This document shows, one piece after another, positions 1 through 9,475 of a stretch of DNA of 64,000 bases (position 1 is the stretch's first letter; every line of letters begins with the position of its first letter). A program made the position numbers and the translations under genes. Location of the stretch: contig NZ_LMLZ01000001.1 of NCBI RefSeq assembly GCF_001422735.1, positions 617,233 through 681,232 of the forward strand, given 5' to 3'. Origin of the DNA: Acidovorax sp. Leaf78 (lineage in GTDB: Bacteria > Pseudomonadota > Gammaproteobacteria > Burkholderiales > Burkholderiaceae_C). The notes under the pieces were generated by a model. The model saw nothing but the letters and a program-made list of their open reading frames with translations, had not been told where the DNA came from and did not search any database.

Positions 1-75
1 CCCCTGGTGGTGCTGGTGCTGCTGCAGGTGGTGATGATCGTCCTGGGCCATCTGCAGGCCATTGTCATGCGTTGA
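1..75 (+). CDS. C-terminal end of an unidentified membrane protein (partial)
   Basis: Frame 1 is open from the window edge to a TGA at 73-75. The 24 visible residues are almost entirely hydrophobic (Leu, Val, Ile, Met), consistent with a final transmembrane helix ending in a short basic tail (Met-Arg). The gene starts outside the window and too little is visible to name it. It converges on accD, with a bidirectional-looking hairpin at 109-139 between them. Confidence 0.45.
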   Translation, partial: PLVVLVLLQVVMIVLGHLQAIVMR

Positions 76-102
76 CCATGCGCTGAACAGCAAAAAATAC
101 CC

Positions 103-158
103 ATAAAAAAGGCCTCTACCGCTTGTTCGGTGAGGCCTTATTGCTATCAAAAATATAG
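103..158 (-). repeat. Short palindromic dispersed repeat, copy A
   Basis: Read on the minus strand this shows TTTTTGATAGC near one end and AAGCGGTAGAGGCC followed by TTTTTTATG at the other. The same ends occur in the copies near 10.6, 21.4, 30.6, 35.7 and 47.1 kb. The central arm has diverged and forms the accD terminator hairpin. Confidence 0.6.
109..139 (-). terminator. Rho-independent terminator of accD
   Basis: Perfect stem: AAGGCCTC (109-116) pairs with GAGGCCTT (132-139), extended inside by ACCG/CGGT. On the minus strand it is followed by six U. It could also stop the plus-strand gene ending at 75. It is built from a copy of the dispersed repeat. Confidence 0.75.
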
Positions 159-231
159 TTATATTGCTGCGAACCGACGGCGCAGCCGTGCATCACGCCG
201 TTGCTGGCACTACATCAGCACCGCATCAGCA

Positions 232-1104
232 TCACATGACAGCGTCGGCCGGCAGGCGCTGCAGCATGGCCAGGCTGCTGGCCACGGTGTTGCGCAGCTC
301 GCGGCGGTCGCAGATGAAATCGACGGCACCCTTGGTCTGCAGGAACTCGGCGCGCTGGAAGCCCTCGGGCAGGGTCACGCGCACGGTGGATTCGATCACG
401 CGGGGGCCAGCAAAGCCGATCAGCGCCTTGGGCTCGGCGATCACGATGTCGCCCACGAAGGCGAAGCCGGCGCTCACGCCGCCCATGGTCGGGTCGGTCA
501 GCACGCTGATGTAGGGCAGGCCCTTCTTGGCCAAGCGGGTCAGCGCTGCATTGGTCTTGGCCATCTGCATCAGGGACAGCAGGCCTTCCTGCATGCGCGC
601 ACCGCCGGTGGCGGTAAAGCAGATGAAGGGCACCTTCTGCTCGATGGCGGTTTCCACGCCGCGCACAAAGCGCTCACCGACCACGGAGCCCATGGAGCCG
701 CCCATGAAGTCGAACTCGAAGCAAGCGACCACCACGTTGATGCTTTTGACCGCGCCACCGATGACGATGAGGGCATCGGTCTCGCCGGTGTTCTCCAGGG
801 CCTCTTTCAGGCGCTCGGGGTACTTGCGGCTGTCTTTGAACTTGAGGGCGTCCACAGGCAGTACTTCCTGGCCGATCTCGTAGCGGCCTTCGGCGTCGAG
901 GAACGAATTGAGACGCGGGCGGGCGCCGATGCGGTGGTGGTGGCTGCAGTGGGGGCAGACGTTCTGGTTTTGTTCCAGGTCGGACTTGTAGAGCACCGTC
1001 TCGCAGCTCGGGCACTTGATCCACAGGCCTTCGGGCACCTGGCGGCGCTCGGTGGGGTCGGTTTGCTGGATCTTGGAGGGCAGAAGTTTTTCGAGCCAGG
1101 ACAT
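232..1104 (-). CDS. accD: Acetyl-CoA carboxylase carboxyltransferase subunit beta
   Basis: The 290-residue beta subunit of the carboxyltransferase that, with AccA, moves the carboxyl group from biotin-BCCP to acetyl-CoA to make malonyl-CoA for fatty-acid synthesis. An N-terminal zinc finger is visible (C31, C34, C50, C53), followed by a crotonase-like domain with Gly-rich segments ([31 protein letters not shown]). The start is the ATG giving MSWLEKLL, as usual for the family. The frame is open about 49 codons further upstream, but that stretch is the GC-rich repeat 1145-1267, not protein. It follows trpA on the same strand and may be its last operon partner. Well conserved; high certainty. 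Confidence 0.97.
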   Translation of the reverse strand: MSWLEKLLPSKIQQTDPTERRQVPEGLWIKCPSCETVLYKSDLEQNQNVCPHCSHHHRIGARPRLNSFLDAEGRYEIGQEVLPVDALKFKDSRKYPERLKEALENTGETDALIVIGGAVKSINVVVACFEFDFMGGSMGSVVGERFVRGVETAIEQKVPFICFTATGGARMQEGLLSLMQMAKTNAALTRLAKKGLPYISVLTDPTMGGVSAGFAFVGDIVIAEPKALIGFAGPRVIESTVRVTLPEGFQRAEFLQTKGAVDFICDRRELRNTVASSLAMLQRLPADAVM

Positions 1105-1144
1105 GGTTTTCCTCTGTGTGAATGGGCCAGTGGCGGCACGGCCT

Positions 1145-1267
1145 TGAAACTGGCGCGGCCTAAAGGCCAGGGCTCCCGCGCAAGGGCCGCCCCGCCGCGC
1201 AGGGAGCGTCCCCCTTCCCGCGCAAAGCGCGAGAGAAGGGGGAAGCGGCAAAGCCGCTCAGGGGGAT
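1145..1267 (-). repeat. GC-rich dispersed repeat, copy 1 (between trpA and accD)
   Basis: Read on the minus strand it begins 10 bp after the trpA stop with CCCCCTGAGCGGC, continues through GGAAGGGGGACGC and GCGGCGGGGCGGCCCTTGCG, and ends with GCCAGTTTCA. The same blocks in the same order occur at 32479-32627 after moeA. It contains several strong hairpins and makes a false N-terminal extension of the accD reading frame. Confidence 0.75.
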
Positions 1268-1277
1268 GCTCTTTATT

Positions 1278-2099
1278 TTACGCGTCTAGCGCCTTGCGGA
1301 TGCCGCGCAGGAAGTCGATGGTCAGGGGCACCACCTTGGCGTGCTCCTGGTCTTCGATCAGCTGGATGATGCGGCTGCCGATGACCACCGCGTCCGCCAC
1401 CTTGCCGATGGCCTGGGCCGTGGCTGCGTCGCGGATGCCGAAACCCACGCCGACAGGGATGTGCACATGCTCGCGGATGCGGGGCAGCATCTGCTCCACG
1501 GCCGCGGTATCAAGCGCGCCGGAGCCGGTCACGCCCTTGAGCGACACGTAGTACACATAGCCGCTGGCCACGCGCGCCACCTGGGCCATGCGCTCGTCCG
1601 TGCTGGTGGGGGCCAGCAGGAAGATCAGGTCCATGCCGTGGGCACGCAGGTCGGCCGCGAAGGCTTCGCATTCCTCGGGCGGGTAGTCGACGATGAGCAC
1701 GCCGTCCACGCCGGCTTCGGCGGCATCGCGCACGAAGGCGCTCTCTCCGCCCGCCTGGCTGTGCACCTGGTCGTAGCGTTCCACCGGGTTGGCGTAGCCC
1801 ATGAGCACCACGGGCGTGGTGGTGTTGCGCTTGCGGAACTCGCGCACATGGTCGAGCACTTGCACCATGCCCACACCCAGGCCCAGCGCCTTTTCGCCAG
1901 CCTTCTGGATCACGGGGCCGTCGGCCATAGGGTCGGAGAAGGGCACGCCCAGCTCGATCACGTCGGCACCAGCCTCCACCATGCCGTGCATGAGGGCAGG
2001 CGTGATGTCGGCAAAGGGGAAGCCTGCGGTGACGTACGGGATCAGCGCCTTGCGGCCCTGGGCTTTCAGCTGTTCAAAGGTGGTCTGGATGCGGCTCAT
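1278..2099 (-). CDS. trpA: Tryptophan synthase alpha chain
   Basis: The 273-residue TIM-barrel subunit that cleaves indole-3-glycerol phosphate to indole and glyceraldehyde-3-phosphate, passing indole through a tunnel to TrpB. Visible motifs include VTAGFP near the N-terminus, the catalytic-Glu segment [11 protein letters not shown], the Asp-containing [10 protein letters not shown] and the phosphate-binding GFGIRD. Its ATG (2097-2099) overlaps the trpB stop by 3 bases in an ATGA arrangement, implying translational coupling and near-equal synthesis of the two subunits. Length is normal. The GC-rich repeat follows immediately downstream. Confidence 0.97.
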   Translation of the reverse strand: MSRIQTTFEQLKAQGRKALIPYVTAGFPFADITPALMHGMVEAGADVIELGVPFSDPMADGPVIQKAGEKALGLGVGMVQVLDHVREFRKRNTTTPVVLMGYANPVERYDQVHSQAGGESAFVRDAAEAGVDGVLIVDYPPEECEAFAADLRAHGMDLIFLLAPTSTDERMAQVARVASGYVYYVSLKGVTGSGALDTAAVEQMLPRIREHVHIPVGVGFGIRDAATAQAIGKVADAVVIGSRIIQLIEDQEHAKVVPLTIDFLRGIRKALDA

Positions 2100-3373
2100 G
2101 GCTTGGCGTCTCCTGGGGCGCCCTTGACGGTCAGGCCGCGCATGGAAGGGCGGTCGTAGAAATCTTCACCCGACAGGTCAGCCACGGTGCCGATGTCCTT
2201 GTCGCCCCGGCCCGAGAGATTGACCAGGATGGCCTGGTCTGGCCGCATGGTCGGCGCGAGCTTGAGGGCATAGGCGAAGGCGTGGCTCGATTCCAGCGCC
2301 GGGATGATGCCTTCGGTGCGGCACATGTGGTGGAAGGCCGAGAGCGCTTCGTGGTCGGTGATGCCCACATATTCGGCACGCCCGATTTCTTGCAACCAGG
2401 CGTGCTCAGGGCCGACGCCGGGGTAGTCCAGGCCCGCGCTGATGCTGTGCGTCTCGGTGATCTGGCCGTTGGCATCCTGCAGGATGAAGGTGCGGTTGCC
2501 ATGCAGCACACCCGAGCTGCCGCGCTGCAGCGATGCCGAATGCTTGCCGCTGTCCAGGCCCTCGCCCGCCGCCTCCACGCCGATCAGGCGCGTCTTGTCG
2601 AACGGGATGTAGGGGTGGAAGATGCCCATGGCGTTGCTGCCGCCGCCCACGCAGGCGATCACGGCATCGGGCTGCTCGGCGGCGATCTTCTGCTCGGCCA
2701 GCATGGCGGGCATCTGCTCGATGGATTCCTTGCCGATCACGCTCTGGAAGTCGCGCACCATCATCGGATAGGGGTGCGGGCCCGCCACCGTGCCGATGAT
2801 GTAGAACGTGTTGTCCACGTTGGCCACCCAGTCGCGCATGGCTTCGTTCAAGGCGTCCTTGAGCGTCTTGCTGCCGGACTCGACTGGCACCACGGTGGCA
2901 CCCAGGAGCTTCATGCGAAAGACGTTGGGGCTTTGGCGCTTGACGTCTTCGCTGCCCATGTAGACCACGCATTCGAGGCCGTAGCGCGCGCAGATGGTGG
3001 CCGTGGCCACGCCGTGCTGGCCCGCGCCGGTTTCGGCGATCACGCGGGGCTTGCCCATGCGGCGCGCCAGCATGGCCTGGCCGATCACGTTGTTGATCTT
3101 GTGGGCGCCGGTGTGGTTGAGGTCTTCGCGCTTGAGATAAATCTGCGCGCCGCCCAGCTCGCGGCTGGTGCGGGCGGCGTGGTAGACCGGCGAGGGGCGG
3201 CCCACGAAGTGCTTGAGCTCGTATTCGAATTCGGCGAGGAAGTCGGGGTCGTTCTGGTAGCGGGCGTAGGCCTCGCGCAGTTCCTTGATGGCGTGGGTCA
3301 GTGTTTCGCTGACGAAGCTGCCGCCGTAGGAGCCGAAATGGCCTGAAGCATCAGGTTGCTGATAGGAATTCAT
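2096..3373 (-). CDS. trpB: Tryptophan synthase beta chain
   Basis: PLP-dependent beta subunit, 425 residues, condensing indole with serine to give tryptophan. The Schiff-base lysine is K92 in NHTGAHKIN, and the PLP-phosphate loop [10 protein letters not shown] lies near residue 240. I chose the ATG giving MNSYQQPD, the usual N-terminus. The frame opens 8 codons earlier (MPNLQRTL), but that would deepen the overlap with trpF. As chosen, the start lies 23 bp inside the trpF 3' end, and the 3' end overlaps trpA by 3 bases. One operon: fimV-truA-trpF-trpB-trpA-accD. Confidence 0.96.
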   Translation of the reverse strand: MNSYQQPDASGHFGSYGGSFVSETLTHAIKELREAYARYQNDPDFLAEFEYELKHFVGRPSPVYHAARTSRELGGAQIYLKREDLNHTGAHKINNVIGQAMLARRMGKPRVIAETGAGQHGVATATICARYGLECVVYMGSEDVKRQSPNVFRMKLLGATVVPVESGSKTLKDALNEAMRDWVANVDNTFYIIGTVAGPHPYPMMVRDFQSVIGKESIEQMPAMLAEQKIAAEQPDAVIACVGGGSNAMGIFHPYIPFDKTRLIGVEAAGEGLDSGKHSASLQRGSSGVLHGNRTFILQDANGQITETHSISAGLDYPGVGPEHAWLQEIGRAEYVGITDHEALSAFHHMCRTEGIIPALESSHAFAYALKLAPTMRPDQAILVNLSGRGDKDIGTVADLSGEDFYDRPSMRGLTVKGAPGDAKP

Positions 3374-4139
3374 GAGGGTTCTTTGCAAGTTGGGCATCGG
3401 CCGCGCGCACGGCGGCGATGAACCGTTGGATCTTTCCGGCGTCCTTGATGCCCTTCAGGGGCTTGCCATCGGGGCTGTTTGGATCCGTGGCCTCGACGCC
3501 GGAGCTGACATCAACCGCCAGCGTGTGGCAACGCGGGCGTACTTGCAAAATGCCATCGGTCACGTTTGCAGGCGTGAGTCCACCAGACAAAACGAGGTGA
3601 GAGCTGACGCTTGGTGGAAGGAGTGACCAATTGAATGCCTTGCCGCTGCCGCCGTATCCGTCGACATGGGCGTCGAGCAGGATGGCTTGGGCGTGAGAGT
3701 AATCGTGGGCGTATTTTACGAGGTCGAAGCGGGCCGCCCCGTCACCCAGGGGAATCCGCGCTGCCCGCAGGTAGGGGCGCGCGCCCTGGCCGGTGGCTGC
3801 CAGGCAGTCCTCGGGCGTCTCGTCGCCATGAAACTGGATGGTAGCGCCCGCTATCAGGGCGCTGGCAGCTATCACATTAGTAGCAGTCTCGTTGACGAAC
3901 AGCAGTACCGGCGTCACAAAGGGCGGCAGGCGGCGGGCCAGCTGGGCCGCGCGCTCCGGGGTGACCGCGCGCGGACTGGGGGCATACAGCACGAAACCGA
4001 CGGCGTCGGCCCCGGCCGCCACGGCCGCATCCACATCCTGCTCGCGCGTCAGCCCGCAGATCTTGATGCGGGTGCGGGCGGCGGGCTGCGCCGGCTCAGG
4101 ATGGGCTTCCTGCGAGAGGGGCGAGTGTGATGTCGTCAT
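3351..4139 (-). CDS. trpF: Phosphoribosylanthranilate isomerase
   Basis: The 262-residue TIM-barrel enzyme of the third tryptophan-pathway step, isomerising N-(5-phosphoribosyl)anthranilate. The catalytic-Cys motif KICGLT follows an N-terminal tail of about 25 residues that is longer than in E. coli-type domains; LLDAHV carries the catalytic Asp, and [10 protein letters not shown] and VDVSSGVE bind phosphate. The ATG overlaps the truA stop (ATGA), which decides the start over a TTG three codons upstream. Odd point: the DNA at 3841-3875, coding for residues around [13 protein letters not shown], closely resembles the dispersed palindromic repeat, yet protein length there looks unchanged against family members I know. 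Confidence 0.95.
   Translation of the reverse strand: MTTSHSPLSQEAHPEPAQPAARTRIKICGLTREQDVDAAVAAGADAVGFVLYAPSPRAVTPERAAQLARRLPPFVTPVLLFVNETATNVIAASALIAGATIQFHGDETPEDCLAATGQGARPYLRAARIPLGDGAARFDLVKYAHDYSHAQAILLDAHVDGYGGSGKAFNWSLLPPSVSSHLVLSGGLTPANVTDGILQVRPRCHTLAVDVSSGVEATDPNSPDGKPLKGIKDAGKIQRFIAAVRAADAQLAKNPHEFLSAT
3841..3875 (-). repeat. Repeat-like stretch inside trpF
   Basis: Minus-strand TGATAGCTGCCAGCGCC then TGATAGCGGGCGCTACC resembles TGATAGCTGCTAGCGC and CAAGCGGTAGCGG of the intergenic repeat copies (best seen against 21371-21424). It stays in frame within trpF. Confidence 0.45.
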
Positions 4140-4957
4140 GGCAGCCAATCATACGCAGCCGTGCGCTGGGGCAGGCCCCATTCGGCGTCGTAGAGCGGGC
4201 CCTGGAAGTACAGACCGTCTGGAGAAAACGTCGGGGCGGCGGCATCGCGCGACCGCGCTGCCAGTACCTGTCCGATCCAGTCCGCAGGCTGGTTGCCTTG
4301 GCCGATGGCGACCAGGCAGCCCATGATGTTGCGGATCATGTGGTGCAAAAACGCGTTGGCTTCGAACTCGAAACGCCAGTAGCAGGAGCTCCAGCCCAGC
4401 TCCGGGTGGGGCTCGCCCAACCCGCGGCGCGAGATGTCGATGCGCTGCAGCGTCTTGACGGGCGACTTGGCCTGGCAGGCCGAGGCGCGGAACGAGGTGA
4501 AGTCGTGCTCGCCGAGCAACTGGTCTGCCGCCTGCCGCATGGCGTCGTGGTCGAGCGGGTGGTACACCCAGCCCACGCGCCCCGCGTCCACGCTGGGGCG
4601 CACCGGCGACTGCAGCAGCACGTAGGCATACCGCCGGGCCACGGCGCTGCCGCGGGCGTGAAACCGGTCTGGCACCGGCTGGGCCCACTGCACCGCAATG
4701 TCTGGGGGAAGGAAGGTGTTGGTGCCGCGCACCCACGACGAGGCTGCGCGGTCGAGCCCGGTGTCAAAGTGCACCACCTGCATCAGCCCGTGGACACCGG
4801 CATCGGTGCGGCCTGCGCACAGCGTGCTGACGGGGTGCGTGGCAAAGCGGCCCAAAGCCGCTTCGAGTTTGTCTTGAATGGTGTTGCCAGACAGCTGGCT
4901 TTGCCAGCCGCTGTACGCCTGGCCGTTGTAGCTGACCCCCAGTGCCACCCGTGTCAT
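4136..4957 (-). CDS. truA: tRNA pseudouridine(38-40) synthase
   Basis: A 273-residue enzyme isomerising uridines 38-40 in the tRNA anticodon arm. The catalytic aspartate is D52 in the family signature [10 protein letters not shown]; other visible signatures are [10 protein letters not shown] at the N-terminus, RRYAYVLL, and [11 protein letters not shown] in the C-terminal half. Length is typical. It sits 52 bp after fimV and overlaps trpF by the ATGA junction, so it is probably co-transcribed with the trp genes; this order recurs in betaproteobacteria. Confidence 0.97.
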   Translation of the reverse strand: MTRVALGVSYNGQAYSGWQSQLSGNTIQDKLEAALGRFATHPVSTLCAGRTDAGVHGLMQVVHFDTGLDRAASSWVRGTNTFLPPDIAVQWAQPVPDRFHARGSAVARRYAYVLLQSPVRPSVDAGRVGWVYHPLDHDAMRQAADQLLGEHDFTSFRASACQAKSPVKTLQRIDISRRGLGEPHPELGWSSCYWRFEFEANAFLHHMIRNIMGCLVAIGQGNQPADWIGQVLAARSRDAAAPTFSPDGLYFQGPLYDAEWGLPQRTAAYDWLP

Positions 4958-5009
4958 GGGGCGGCCTGGGTGAGGGGGAAGGACGCCGTGCGGAGAAAAC
5001 CCGGCCGCA

Positions 5010-7709
5010 TCAGCCCAGTTCGGCCAGCATGCGCTGGGCGCGGGTCTTGAGGGCGCCGCTGGATTCGGCCACCACTTCTTCGATCAGCGTGCGGGCGCCG
5101 TCCGTGTCGCCAATGGCGTTGAACTCTTCGGCCAATGCCAGCTTGGTGGCCAGCGGGTCGTCCTGGGCGCTGGCGAAATCGTCCAGCGACGCAGGAGCGG
5201 GCACGACGGCCTTGGGCGCTGGCGCGGCCATGGGGGTGGAGGGCGCATTCAGGTCCAGCGACAGATCGCCGAGATCGAACTCCATGGGACCGGAGTCCTG
5301 TGCCTGGGCCGACAGCGGGATGGGGCCGGAAGGCGCCATCGACAGGTCGTCCACGCTCGGGAAGTCCAGGTTGGCGCTGGGAGGCGCTGCCGTCATGGGG
5401 CTGGGCGCCGTGTCGGGAGAGTTCCATGCCGGCGCAGTGGCGGACGGCAGGTCTGGCATGTCCAGACCCGAGCGCAGCGTCGAAGGCTCTTCGGCGGCAG
5501 GGGCCGCACGGCCAGCAGATGCTGCCGCAGCCGCTGCGGCGAAGCCGCCGGGCGCTGCAGGTGCTGCCGACGGTGCATCGGTCAACGCATCGTCGGGCAA
5601 GTCCAGGTCAAGGTCCAGATCCAGGTCTGGAGGCAGCGCTGCAGTGGCTGCCGCTGCGGTGCTGCCCGTGAAGGTGCTCGGGAAGCCGCCGGGTGGCAGC
5701 GATGGCGATTCGTCTTCGGCCAGGCCGGGGCGGCCGCCGGGCTGGTACAGGCGGTTGTCGGGGTCCAGGTCGCGGCCCAGTTCGGCAATGCGGGCCCAGT
5801 CAGGACCCTCGCCCTGCGTGAGCTTGAACACGTCGCCCGCCACGGCTTCCAGGGCCTTGCGGTCCTGGCGCTTGGCGTAGATCTCGCCCAGCTTCACGTG
5901 CACCGACACGCGGGCCGGGTTGTGGCGAATGGCTTCCTTGAGGATTTCCTCGGCCTGCAGGTCGCGGCCATAGGCCAGGTACACATCGGCTTCGGCCACA
6001 GGGTCCACATCGCCGCCGGCATCGAGCTGGCTGGGCGAGTAGGCCATGGACGAGCCCGTGGTCATTTCGCTGTTGGCGGTATCGACACGCTGTCCACCGC
6101 TGGCGCCGAAGAACGAGTCGGGCTGGATGCGGCTTTCGAGGAAGGAGCTGTCCACACCGTTGTTCTGGCGGCGGCGCTGCACCACGCGGTAGGCGCCATA
6201 GCCCAGCAGCAGTGCCAGCAGGCCTCCAGCGGCCAATGGCAGGATCGGGTCGTCCATGAGGCCCGAGAGGAAGCTCGATTCCTCTGCGGGAGCAGGTGCC
6301 GGAACAGGCACAGGGGTGCGTACGGGCGCCGATGCCGGTGCCGAGGCGGGCTCGGACGCTGCCTCTGCGGGCGTGGCGGCATCGCCAGGTGCACTGGCCG
6401 GCGCGGCGGTATCGACCGGGGCCGATGCCGTGGTTTCTGGCGCTGCAGGCGCTGTGGGTGTGGCGGGCACTGCCGGGGTTTGCACAGCCACGGCCGCGGG
6501 GGCACTGGCTGCCGCAGCTGGTGCTGCCGCAGCGGGCGTGGCGGAGCTGCCAGCGGGTGCCGAGGCGGCGCCCAGTTTGTTCAGGTCCGTGATGTTCTTG
6601 GAGAGCTCGGCCATCCGCGTGGCGGCTTCGCTGGCCTGCTTGTCCTTGGCGACTTGGTCTTCTGCCGCCTTCTGGCCCTTGACGGAGCCCTTGGACAGCG
6701 TGAGCTTGTCGGGGGCGGCCGTTGCAGGCTTCTTGTCTTCGACCCGTGTCTGCACGGAGCCCGATGCCGAGCGCTCGGCTGCGGCGACGGCGGTGGAAGG
6801 CGCGGCGCCCGCCAGCTTGCGGCGGAAGTCGTTGAAGTCGCGGGCCTGGGCGGCCAGGATCTGGCGGGCTTCAGGGGCCGGCGTGGCCTGTGCGGCGCTT
6901 TCGCTCGGCATCTGCAGCACGGCGCCTGCCCGCAGGCGATTGACGTTGCCCTGGATGAAGGCATCAGGGTTGGCGCGCATCATGGCGACCAGCATCTGGT
7001 CGAGTGATACGCCCGAAGGACGGTAAGCATTGGCAAGGCGGCCGGCGGTATCGCCAGACTGCACCGTGACGCCGTCTGCCGGAGCGGTGCGGGGCGCTGC
7101 CGCGGGGCGTGGGGCTGGCGGTGCAGCTGCCGTGGAAGGCTCGGTCACACGGGGAGTGACCGGCGCGCGCACTGCGGGTGCGCTCTGGGCGGCCGGGGCG
7201 GAAATCTGGGGCGATGCCGTCACCGACGGCGCGGGGCGGCGCATCGCTGGCGGATCGAACAGCATGGTGTAGCTGCGCACGATGCGGCCAGAGCCCCAGT
7301 TGGCGTCCAGCACCAAATCCAGGAAAGGCTCGTTCACCGCGCGGTCGCTCGACAGGCGAAGGACGGCGGTGCCGTCGGGGCGGCGCTGCAGCTGGATCTG
7401 CAGGTTGTTCATGGACTGCGTGTATTCCATGCCCTGGGCGCGGAACACATCGGGAGACGCCGTGGTGGCGCGCAGCGATTCGGCTTCGGCCGGGGTGATC
7501 TGGGGCAGGTCGATTTCGGCGCGAAGAGGCTCGCCCAAGGCAGACTGCACAGTGATGCGCCCCAGCGCCAAAGCGGATGCGTCCGTGGCATAAAAGCCAG
7601 CCGACGCCACGGCCGCGGCCGCCAGGACAGAGAATTTCCAACGATGCATGTTTGCCAACAACTGATGAGGATTTTTTGCGGCTCGGACGAGCGATGCTTT
7701 TTTTGTCAT
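5010..7709 (-). CDS. fimV: FimV family inner-membrane hub protein (LysM, TPR)
   Basis: An 899-residue FimV-type protein; the family organises polar complexes and promotes type IV pilus assembly and twitching. After a short cytoplasmic lead there is a signal/anchor segment (about 22-47), a conserved periplasmic FimV N domain ([15 protein letters not shown], about 48-155), a Pro/Ala linker, a LysM peptidoglycan-binding domain (about 212-268), a long Ala/Pro/Ser-rich region, one transmembrane helix ([20 protein letters not shown]), and a cytoplasmic acidic region ending in the FimV C-terminal TPR-like motif ([20 protein letters not shown]). Start: ATG giving MTKKAS, with GGGA upstream; MHRWKF is an alternative. 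It likely works with the pilus genes at 52.8-60.7 kb. First gene of the operon to accD. Confidence 0.93.
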   Translation of the reverse strand: MTKKASLVRAAKNPHQLLANMHRWKFSVLAAAAVASAGFYATDASALALGRITVQSALGEPLRAEIDLPQITPAEAESLRATTASPDVFRAQGMEYTQSMNNLQIQLQRRPDGTAVLRLSSDRAVNEPFLDLVLDANWGSGRIVRSYTMLFDPPAMRRPAPSVTASPQISAPAAQSAPAVRAPVTPRVTEPSTAAAPPAPRPAAAPRTAPADGVTVQSGDTAGRLANAYRPSGVSLDQMLVAMMRANPDAFIQGNVNRLRAGAVLQMPSESAAQATPAPEARQILAAQARDFNDFRRKLAGAAPSTAVAAAERSASGSVQTRVEDKKPATAAPDKLTLSKGSVKGQKAAEDQVAKDKQASEAATRMAELSKNITDLNKLGAASAPAGSSATPAAAAPAAAASAPAAVAVQTPAVPATPTAPAAPETTASAPVDTAAPASAPGDAATPAEAASEPASAPASAPVRTPVPVPAPAPAEESSFLSGLMDDPILPLAAGGLLALLLGYGAYRVVQRRRQNNGVDSSFLESRIQPDSFFGASGGQRVDTANSEMTTGSSMAYSPSQLDAGGDVDPVAEADVYLAYGRDLQAEEILKEAIRHNPARVSVHVKLGEIYAKRQDRKALEAVAGDVFKLTQGEGPDWARIAELGRDLDPDNRLYQPGGRPGLAEDESPSLPPGGFPSTFTGSTAAAATAALPPDLDLDLDLDLPDDALTDAPSAAPAAPGGFAAAAAAASAGRAAPAAEEPSTLRSGLDMPDLPSATAPAWNSPDTAPSPMTAAPPSANLDFPSVDDLSMAPSGPIPLSAQAQDSGPMEFDLGDLSLDLNAPSTPMAAPAPKAVVPAPASLDDFASAQDDPLATKLALAEEFNAIGDTDGARTLIEEVVAESSGALKTRAQRMLAELG

Positions 7710-7733
7710 GGTCTGGTCCCGCCCCGGCGCGTG

Positions 7734-7762
7734 AAAATATGTAAAAAGCACCATAGCATCAA
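7734..7762 (-). promoter_or_regulatory. Candidate sigma-70 promoter of fimV
   Basis: Minus strand: TTGATG (7757-7762), 17-bp spacer, TATTTT (7734-7739), about 25 bp before the chosen fimV ATG. Moderate match only. Confidence 0.35.
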
Positions 7763-7890
7763 TGTTTTGCACTGACAAGCTGAGGTGGCGCGGAAGCTTT
7801 GGCAGGCCTGCATGCGCACCAAGTTGGGGCGTCTAGTTGTTGCCAATTGCCAACGTGGCGTAACTGAGTGTGTCCAGATGTCGGCATAAA

Positions 7891-7925
7891 AAAAGCGCGC
7901 TCAGCTGGGGGCTGGGCGCGCTTTT
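7891..7925 (-). terminator. Rho-independent terminator of asd
   Basis: Ten-bp stem AAAAGCGCGC (7891-7900) / GCGCGCTTTT (7916-7925) followed on the minus strand by a run of seven T. It separates asd from fimV. Confidence 0.85.
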
Positions 7926-7937
7926 CAAGGGGGCGGA

Positions 7938-9095
7938 TCAGGCTTCGAGCAGGATGCGCAGCATGCGGCGCAGCGGCTCGGCAGCACCCCACAGCAACTG
8001 GTCGCCGATGGTGAAGGCGCCCACATATTCGGGGCCCATCGCCAGCTTGCGGATGCGGCCCACAGGGATGGTCATGGTGCCGGTCACGGCCACGGGGGTC
8101 AGGTCCTTGATGGTGGCTTCGCGGGTGTTCGGGACCACCTTGGCCCACTCGTTGTCGGCGGCGATCATGGCTTCGATGTCAGCCAGGGGCACGTCCTTCT
8201 TGAGCTTGAAGGTCAGTGCCTGGCTGTGGCAGCGCATGGCACCCACACGCACGCAGAAACCGTCGACCGGCACCGCGGCGGATTGGAAACCTTCGCCCTG
8301 GCCCAGGATCTTGTTGGTCTCGGCCATGCCCTTCCATTCTTCCTTGGACATGCCCCAGGCGGGATCGTCCTGGCTCTTGCCCAGGCCCAGGTCCTTGTCG
8401 ATCCAGGGGATCAGGCTGCCGCCCAGGGGCACGCCGAAGTTGGCGGTTTCGGCGCCGGTCAGGGCGCGTTGCTTGGCGATGACCTTGCGGTCGATCTCCA
8501 GGATAGCGCTCTTGGGGTCGTCCAGCAGCGAGCGCACTTCGGCGTTCAGCGTGCCGTACTGCGTGAGCAGTTCGCGCATGTGCTGGGCACCGCCGCCCGA
8601 TGCCGCCTGGTAGGTCTGGGTGCTCATCCATTCCACCAGGCCCGCCTTGTACAGCGCGCCCACGCCCATCAGCATGCAGCTCACGGTGCAGTTGCCGCCG
8701 ATCCAGTCCTTGCCGCCGTGGGCCAGGGCATTCTGGATGACCGGCATGTTGACCGGGTCGAGCACGATGACCGCGTTCTTCTCCATGCGCAAGGAGGATG
8801 CGGCGTCGATCCAGTGGCCGTTCCAGCCGGCCGCGCGCAGCTTGGGGTAGACCTCGTTGGTGTAGTCGCCGCCCTGGGCGGTGATGATGATCTCGCAGCG
8901 CTTCAAGGCCTCGATGTTGAACGCGTCCTGCAGGGCAGTCTCGTTCCTGGCCTGGGCAGGGGCCTTGCCGCCTGCGTTCGAGGTGGAGAAGAACAGGGGT
9001 TCGATCAGATCGAAGTCCTTCTCTTGCTGCATGCGGTCCATCAGGACCGAGCCGACCATGCCACGCCAGCCGACCAACCCTACCAACTTGCTCAT
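7938..9095 (-). CDS. asd: Aspartate-semialdehyde dehydrogenase
   Basis: A 385-residue NADPH-dependent enzyme converting aspartyl phosphate to aspartate semialdehyde, the branch point to lysine, diaminopimelate, threonine, methionine and isoleucine. The nucleotide-binding N-terminus is [14 protein letters not shown]; the catalytic cysteine is C136 in [10 protein letters not shown]; the base is the His in GAMRCHSQ. The start MSKLVGL has AGGGG 7-8 nt upstream; the frame stays open about 100 codons further, but that region holds a leader peptide and hairpins. A terminator follows. The 5' region (9115-9311) looks like a Thr/Ile-responsive attenuator, reported separately. Confidence 0.97.
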   Translation of the reverse strand: MSKLVGLVGWRGMVGSVLMDRMQQEKDFDLIEPLFFSTSNAGGKAPAQARNETALQDAFNIEALKRCEIIITAQGGDYTNEVYPKLRAAGWNGHWIDAASSLRMEKNAVIVLDPVNMPVIQNALAHGGKDWIGGNCTVSCMLMGVGALYKAGLVEWMSTQTYQAASGGGAQHMRELLTQYGTLNAEVRSLLDDPKSAILEIDRKVIAKQRALTGAETANFGVPLGGSLIPWIDKDLGLGKSQDDPAWGMSKEEWKGMAETNKILGQGEGFQSAAVPVDGFCVRVGAMRCHSQALTFKLKKDVPLADIEAMIAADNEWAKVVPNTREATIKDLTPVAVTGTMTIPVGRIRKLAMGPEYVGAFTIGDQLLWGAAEPLRRMLRILLEA

Positions 9096-9114
9096 TTCAA
9101 CGCCCCTTTCAGTG

Positions 9115-9203
9115 TAAGAAACAGTGCCCGACCGGGACTGACCTTTGCCCCGGCTCGTCTGGGCCAGGGAGGGCGCACGACGATACCGGAGCTGGGTCAG
9201 CCC
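9115..9203 (-). promoter_or_regulatory. Putative attenuator hairpins between leader peptide and asd
   Basis: RNA read on the minus strand. GGGCTGACC at the leader stop codon (9203-9195) can pair with GGTCAGTCCC (9143-9134). That pairing excludes the hairpin AGTCCCG/CGGGCACT (9139-9123), which is followed by GTTTCTT. A further stem GCTCCGG...CCGGGGC with inner TCGTC/GACGA lies between. This is the layout expected of an antiterminator/terminator pair; the terminator U-run is short. Confidence 0.5.
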
Positions 9204-9298
9204 GTAATGGTCGTGGTTTTGGTGGTGATTGCGCGCACAGCCACGCCTGCCAGGGCGGCAGTAGCGGTGTTCAGGTCGAACGGGCGGGCGGCAAACAT
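9197..9298 (-). CDS. Putative threonine/isoleucine-rich leader peptide of asd
   Basis: A 33-codon ORF starting with ATG at 9298, with no real Shine-Dalgarno, and ending in [11 protein letters not shown] before its TGA. Five of the last ten residues are Thr, with two Ile, one Lys and two further Thr/Ala-rich stretches earlier, reminiscent of the E. coli thrL leader. A TACAAT -10 box (9306-9311) ends 7 nt before the ATG, so transcription should begin at or next to the A of ATG, making the message leaderless. It stands 101 nt before asd and ends inside the first arm of the alternative hairpins. Assignment as an attenuator peptide is inference from layout and codon content. Confidence 0.55.
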   Translation of the reverse strand: MFAARPFDLNTATAALAGVAVRAITTKTTTITG

Positions 9299-9305
9299 GG
9301 GCGAG

Positions 9306-9311
9306 ATTGTA
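9306..9311 (-). promoter_or_regulatory. -10 box of the asd leader transcript
   Basis: TACAAT on the minus strand; the next 7 nt are CTCGCCC and then ATG of the leader ORF. No good -35 hexamer at 16-18 bp. Confidence 0.5.
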
Positions 9312-9410
9312 CCGGATCGCATCTGAATACCGCATTTTTACGCCCGAACCGCTGTATTTCAGTGCTGCCCGATGCTTTTGGGCGACAGCTGAATATGCGG
9401 CACCCATAAA

Positions 9411-9433
9411 AAAGCGCCGCGGTGCGGCGCTTT
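9411..9433 (-). terminator. Rho-independent terminator of leuB
   Basis: AAAGCGCCGC (9411-9420) pairs with GCGGCGCTTT (9424-9433) around a 3-nt loop, with a T run continuing on the minus strand. Confidence 0.85.
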
Positions 9434-9475
9434 CTCGGGGTGAGGTCGGGGCGGCGGCGGGCCGTGCCCGTCGGC

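Noticed and set aside
1105..1251. 49-codon N-terminal extension of AccD
   Set aside because: It is encoded by the GC-rich repeat and begins before the normal MSWLEKLL start.
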